Part shown: one piece after another, positions 59,901-64,000 of the stretch
How the letters are laid out: each line of letters opens with the position of its first letter
Numbering within the stretch: the stretch's first letter is position 1
Source of the DNA: Enoplosus armatus
Taxonomy: Eukaryota > Chordata > Actinopteri > Centrarchiformes > Enoplosidae
Direction: 5' to 3'
DNA length: 64,000 nt
Assembly: GCF_043641665.1 (NCBI RefSeq)
Contig: NC_092198.1
Span: 11,917,001 to 11,981,000 of the forward strand
Made by a program: the position numbers and the translations under genes
Notes under the pieces: generated by a model
The model's input: the letters and a program-made list of their open reading frames with translations, nothing else
Databases searched by the model: none
What the model was told of the DNA's origin: nothing

Positions 59901-62643
59901 CTCTGTCCTCTCAGAAATTAAAGGATTTTTTTTATTTTTTGATGAAATTTGAAACCTAACTGCAAAATCTCTGCTAACAACCAGATCAGTAAATCTGCTT
60001 CTTGGCAGATGATGTAGCCTCGAACAGAGCTGACAAGAAGGAGGAAGAAGATTGATTCTCTGCAGCATGATTTCATCAGCTCAGGTGCCTGGCCAAACCA
60101 AACAGCTAAAGCTTTGCTGCTTTGACTGACTTATCTCTACCCGGCTTCTGAAGCCAAGAAATGACTGGCGAAAAAGAGCACCCTCATCACAGGCGCCCTG
60201 ATAATGACCCCACCTTCCTCCTTATCATCCCCCAACGTCTCACACACAAAAGCTGCACCTGTGGAAGTGAAGCCTTCCTGTTTGCCTTGGACAGCCGACC
60301 GCTTCCTTTGCCTCTTTTCTCCACACACACCCACACTCACACACACATACACACACACCCTTCCTCTCTGAGCTCAGATGGTAAGTTTGTATCTGTCTGG
60401 GTCGGGGCCAGGGCCTACTGCTGATTCAGCAATATTGACGTCTTTCTGTCGCCCGCCCCCCCCCCCCCCCCCTCTGCAGGTCGATGCTGACGATCTCTGG
60501 AAAGCTGAACAGAGGCAGAGCAACGTTTTGGGGTTTATTTTCAAATGCCTTATGAGGCTACTTTGGGCCCCGGGACTACTCCTAATGAGGTCACTAATTG
60601 GGACACAGTAGAAACGGGAGCAAACACCGTGCTGTTTCCATTTCCACTACCTCTTCTCTATCACTCGCCTTGCTGCTGCTGGCTAGTGGACGCTGTGTGC
60701 AGCCAAAGTAAGCAATAAGTGCATCAATACAAAATCAGTTTTCAGCCGAAAAGGTATAATTCATCATGGCTTGTGATGTGGCATCTTGTCATATTAACTG
60801 ACTCAATGCTGAAAAATAAAAGAAAGAATGGCTGTTTTGTTTTGTTTTTTGGAAAATGTGCTTATTCGCTTGTGTCCTGAGAGTTAGCTGAGAAGATCAA
60901 TACCACTGTCATGTCTGTGTGGTAAATATGAAGCTACAGCTAAGCCAGTTAGCTTTGCTTAGCATAAAGACTGGGAGTTTGTTTGGATGGTCCAACATAT
61001 TTGAAGACATCTAATGTCAAACCAAAAGGTCATATATTGAGTGCCTGTCAGGACCGGATATGGTATGACATATGGTACATGCTCATGACCAGTGATGAGA
61101 GGAGGTGACTCCATTCATATTGAAACTCTCTGGGCTCAATTTAAACAACACACAAAGGGATGAAAAGCACAGAATATATCATTTTTTCAAACTACATAAA
61201 AAAATCAAAATCCCTTATATTTGATTAACATAATCGCAACCAGTGCAATACTTTGCATGCATGAAAGGTTTTTGCACTATTGCACTTATGGCATGCCTTT
61301 CAGCAGCTGTGTTTTCTGCAGACCTTGAATGTACACTGACGTGCAAACTATCCATCCATCACACTAAATCCCAATACTCCTCGCCTCCAGTTTGCAACTG
61401 GCTGTAGGAAAAGATGAATAAATCTGTATGCGCTGTCTGCATATCAGTCAGGACAGGATATCCTACACACTCATACCTGTGGCCTTGAGAAGCACTGCTG
61501 TAAAAACGCGAGGGTACATTCAGTGGTAGCTGGAAAGCTCAATTCCAGTTGATCTAAACTAAAGCAGGCATTTTCCTGCATGCAGAGGAGGAATTCATAC
61601 ACAGGGAAAAGAGGAACAGCTGACAGTCCTTTTATCATGAAGACATAATGAAATATGACACTGTCACACAGTGGTAGAGTATGTTATGGCTACATAAATG
61701 CTTTGATGGGACAGGTGAATGATCTAAAAAGAGAAACCGCATGATTAAAAAAATCTTCCTTAAAAAGGAAATGTGCCAAGCTCCTTTGTTTTTGAATCGG
61801 GGAGGACAGTCACACAATGAGATGAGAACCTTATAGTCCAGGAGAAAACACACCCTTTGAAACAAGATACTACTTTTTAATTCAATCTTGCAATATGTTT
61901 CTAGTACTATTTTAGTCATTCCTGACACTGCCTTCTCTGTTGGTGGATTATCTAATGGAAAAGGCTGAATTTAGCTTTTGTCTTACTCCCTCTACACATG
62001 CCTATTTTTATATCCACCTTGTGTAACATCCACTTAAGTACAGACTTATTATGTAGTTGTGAGGAAAGTGACTGTAATTGAAGAGATACAAAACAGACTG
62101 GGGAATAAAGTTATTAGAAAGTACGCTTGGTGGTACTGGAGTGGTATGTTTGAAGCGTTTAGGTATTTCTCGGCATATTATATGTTTGCCTTCCATTACA
62201 GTACATTATAGGTAGTTTATACTGTTTTGTGAGCATGATGACTACTAATGGTTTTCTATCATTTGCATTGGCTGCATAAGTAAATGTGCTGTTTGCTACT
62301 AAAATGTTTCTCTCTGACCTACTGAGCAGGGCTTTTGAAGCTCATCTCTCTAGCCAAAATGTTATTGATACCAGTAATACCAGGTGCAGGAGGTCCAGTG
62401 CAGAGACTTCAAGAAACAACCACAGCCTCAGGTATTATACAAACTTGGCAGCTCGGACATTTGCAGATATTATGCAGCAAAAGCAGCCAGTCGATAGCAA
62501 GCTTGTGGATGCTGATGTGGAATTTGACATAAAGCACAGTGAGAGTCTTTTACCTTCTTTTTGCTGCAGTAGATTTGCCATTTCTTCTCTGCAGGCAGGG
62601 CAAACATGGCTTCCCTGTGTTTCTCTGTAAGGTCCAGCTCATC
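46699..62643 (-). CDS. daam1: daam1, Dishevelled-associated activator of morphogenesis 1 (N-terminal exon outside window)
   Basis: Cytoplasmic diaphanous-related formin linking Wnt/planar-cell-polarity signalling (Dishevelled) to Rho and actin filament assembly. There are 24 coding exons, 5' to 3': 62554-62643, 58613-58684, 58196-58290, 57391-57724, 57172-57282, 56925-57028, 56598-56664, 56367-56484, 55400-55538, 55105-55163, 54798-54985, 53894-54205, 53709-53816, 52749-52778, 52307-52404, 52110-52194, 51241-51347, 50401-50489, 49983-50151, 49646-49753, 49480-49540, 49221-49352, 47808-47978, 46699-46911. They total 3060 nt in a single frame: 1019 residues plus stop, beginning at [17 protein letters not shown]. 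About 60 N-terminal residues should lie beyond 64000. The C-terminus [10 protein letters not shown] is DAAM1, not DAAM2. Teleost a/b paralogue not decided. Confidence 0.96.
46955..47463. mobile_element. Foldback MITE in daam1 intron, about 500 bp
   Basis: Ends are inverted (agaaatagtctgacattatc and the reverse of actcaactattctttt). Inner arms repeat inverted: cagcagccggttagcttagc against gctaaccggctgctggctgc, and ggctctgtccaaaggtaaca against gttacctacagacagagcc. No coding capacity; probably hAT-type, by resemblance to common fish repeats. Confidence 0.82.
49221..53816 (-). CDS. daam1: daam1 FH2 domain exons
   Basis: Ten exons, 53709-53816 through 49221-49352. Landmarks: [74 protein letters not shown], the FH2 signature [18 protein letters not shown] (exon 49983-50151), [18 protein letters not shown], and [19 protein letters not shown]. 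The FH2 dimer nucleates actin and moves with the barbed end. Confidence 0.95.
50490..51240 (-). other. daam1: daam1 intron
   Basis: AT-rich intron without recognisable inserts. Confidence 0.6.
51348..52109 (-). other. daam1: daam1 intron
   Basis: Short TG-rich patch near 51770; nothing else recognisable. Confidence 0.6.
52749..52778 (-). CDS. daam1: daam1 30-nt microexon in the FH2 linker
   Basis: Flanked by acceptor attttag and donor gtgagt. Encodes [10 protein letters not shown] in phase 0 between AYQRQQ and KEAEDD, so it can be included or skipped without a frameshift. Human DAAM1 isoforms differ by a comparable ten-residue insert here (recollection), so alternative, probably neural, splicing is expected. 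Confidence 0.85.
52779..53708 (-). other. daam1: daam1 intron upstream of the microexon
   Basis: No repeat or gene recognised. Cis-elements controlling the microexon would be expected near 52779-52860, but none was identified with confidence. Confidence 0.5.
53894..54205 (-). CDS. daam1: daam1 FH1 (poly-proline) exon
   Basis: 104 codons. It starts [15 protein letters not shown], continues with several runs of Pro (one of ten consecutive Pro after SMM) broken by Gly, Met and Arg, and ends [18 protein letters not shown] at gtgaga. The FH1 domain recruits profilin-actin and SH3/WW partners. The plus strand is correspondingly G-rich. Confidence 0.95.
54798..55163 (-). CDS. daam1: daam1 coiled-coil exons
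   Basis: Exons 55105-55163 and 54798-54985 encode a charged heptad-rich segment ([53 protein letters not shown]) ending ARLHELST. This is the dimerising coiled coil before the FH1 domain. Confidence 0.94.
55400..62643 (-). CDS. daam1: daam1 exons for the GTPase-binding and FH3 (armadillo) regulatory region
   Basis: Nine exons from 62554-62643 down to 55400-55538. Readable landmarks: [136 protein letters not shown]. This region binds Rho and folds back on the C-terminal DAD to hold the protein inactive. The exon at 58196-58290 uses acceptor aacag so that it begins with [10 protein letters not shown]. Confidence 0.95.
55541..56366 (-). other. daam1: daam1 intron
   Basis: An AG dinucleotide run at about 55541-55560, otherwise unremarkable. 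Confidence 0.6.
58425..58555. mobile_element. SINE/LINE tail fragment in daam1 intron
   Basis: Contains ttatacagcccagaatcaca and gtcagagggctttaaggata, phrases of a widespread fish retroposon 3' end (recollection), preceded by a ttagttagttagtt repeat. Confidence 0.5.
60320..60361. repeat. CA-rich microsatellite
   Basis: Interrupted (CA)n with ccc and ctc interruptions. Confidence 0.9.
60452..60472. repeat. Poly-C tract
   Basis: Nearly uninterrupted C run (one G near its start); likely length-variable. Confidence 0.9.
60838..60975. mobile_element. Half-copy of the 46955-47463 MITE
   Basis: Shares ggtaaatatgaagctacagc and agccagttagcttt-type sequence with the left half of the intact element; the right half is missing. 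Confidence 0.7.
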
Positions 62644-64000
62644 CTGCGAAGAGGTTAAGACATTTTGGTGAGGAGGGTGGAGAAGATAATATTCACTGAT
62701 TAAAAAGAGAGCATCATTCTCAAAACATAGTTCACAGACTACCAAGCTATCAAACCATCACACTTCAAATTTAAAAATATCCACATAAATCAATTCTGTT
62801 TTTCCCCCAAAACAAAAACCTGTGCCAGGAGTAGTTGCACCAGAGCTCCCTTTGCTCTAATGTCATTATGATCAGTGAGATATCACCGTAAATTCAATAT
62901 GACATCAAATCAGATGTCTTTGCAGGCTTTAGACGTGTGAGTAATGGGGGGGTGGGGGGATAAGCCGTGGTCTGTCTGCTCAACATGTGGTAACAAACAT
63001 CTGGAGACAACATGCATCACAAGAGGCACACAAAGGGTGCTGTAGGGACATTTTTTAAATACCAGAGCATTTCAACCTTTTGAGAATGTCTAAATGTATA
63101 AAAACATATCAACAAGTTTTCATTTGAGCAGGGGTTAGGATATCAGCATTTTAAGCATCTTATATCACAGTGTCTGTTTCATGTTTTAATCCACATTGGT
63201 CAAATCCTAAGGCAATCATGTTTAAATGAGGAGGCTTTCAAGCAATTTAGTCTAAACACAGGTTTACAGGTTTATTCTTTCTTCTTGCTATTTAAGCAAC
63301 AAATATAGATTAAGTTAATGTGGTTTACCAAACAGATTGACTGCTAAACGTTTTGTGTCAACTGCTCATAGTGGGAATTGTCTTTGGGGATGTTCTTAGC
63401 CAAAACCATCAAGCAATGTGAATTAATATGTGCAATGATAAAATAGTTCTGTGGACTATTGATTGATCTCATGAATTAGGTCCACGTACTTACTAGTAAG
63501 TACTGAATGGGAAAAGGGCTAATTCAATTGCATGTTTTATTGATTCTTTAGATGATAAAGAGCAGCTACATTGTTGTTCATGTCCTGTTTGACTGCGAGT
63601 GAGAGGAGCCCTATCTCTCCGAATGCAGGATGGGAAAAGAAGCTTTACCTCAACTTACAGGTTTTTGGAAAACTCTTCAAATGAATCTCAAGTTCAGAGG
63701 TCGGGTTTAATTGATCGTAACAGAGCAGATGGTCCCATCTTTTTTCCAGCAAGCCCGTTACGATTATACACACACATGGTGGCTCATACTGGGTGAAAAG
63801 AAAAGCACGTGGCTGTTTTCTTTTGGTAAACAAGAGCAACTGAAAGCCTCCTTGTCGTCACACTCAACTCACTCAATTATGTCTTCATAAAGGGTGGTAG
63901 ACAAAAACAAGCAATTAGCAGATGTAGGAGGGAGAGACATTAAGAGTCCCTGAATGAGGCCTATTGATGTGCAAAAATGTCATGCTTAGATTACTGTGGC
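62644..64000 (-). other. daam1: daam1 first-coding-intron sequence
   Basis: The N-terminal coding exon (start Met and roughly 60 residues) was looked for on the minus strand and not found, so it lies beyond the window. Confidence 0.6.

Larger units (their letters stand above)
58685..62553 (-). other. daam1: daam1 3.9 kb intron
   Basis: Contains a CA-rich low-complexity tract (about 60320-60361), a poly-C run (60452-60472) and a partial MITE (60838-60975). No other gene is supported. Confidence 0.6.

Overview
The window is vertebrate nuclear DNA, almost certainly from a teleost fish. Genes are split into short exons with GT..AG introns, flanked by AATAAA signals and TG microsatellites, and surrounded by foldback DNA elements and LINE tails of the kind common in fish. 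The recognisable proteins are vertebrate orthologues. The species cannot be read from the sequence.

Layout. (1) 623-13085, plus strand: nine exons forming the 3' end of kcnh5, an ether-a-go-go (Eag2/Kv10.2-type) voltage-gated potassium channel. The first exons lie upstream of the window. (2) 13086-16167: intergenic. (3) About 16.2-22.7 kb: two direct copies of a decayed block. Each carries a pseudogene of an unrecognised roughly 300-residue protein and a relic of l3hypdh exon 2. Between them lies a broken THAP zinc finger. (4) 22.7-45.15 kb: a rearranged amplicon of l3hypdh (trans-3-hydroxy-L-proline dehydratase). Copy 1 (+) has lost the end of exon 1 to a 4.9 kb insertion. Copy 2 (-) has lost its start codon and last exon. 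Copy 3 (+, 41338-44749) is complete. Copies 1 and 3 flank a large imperfect palindrome (arms about 31541-34391 and 37367-40478). Each arm carries one intact, single-exon, identical 302-codon ORF with a perfect CRE site upstream and a 39-bp minisatellite downstream. (5) 46699-62643, minus strand: 24 coding exons of daam1, a Dishevelled-associated formin, covering everything except the N-terminal coding exon, which lies beyond the right edge.

kcnh5, l3hypdh and daam1 have unrelated cellular jobs (K+ conductance, hydroxyproline catabolism, Wnt/PCP-Rho actin assembly) and sit together by synteny. l3hypdh copy 3 and daam1 converge tail to tail, and copy 3 alone keeps a TATA box and a plausible 5' non-coding exon, so it is probably the ancestral functional copy. 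The least explained material is the palindrome with its twin unknown genes. It could be a young gene amplicon kept alike by conversion, or partly an assembly artefact. Exon limits were placed by hand from splice signals, frame and family knowledge; no alignment or search was run.
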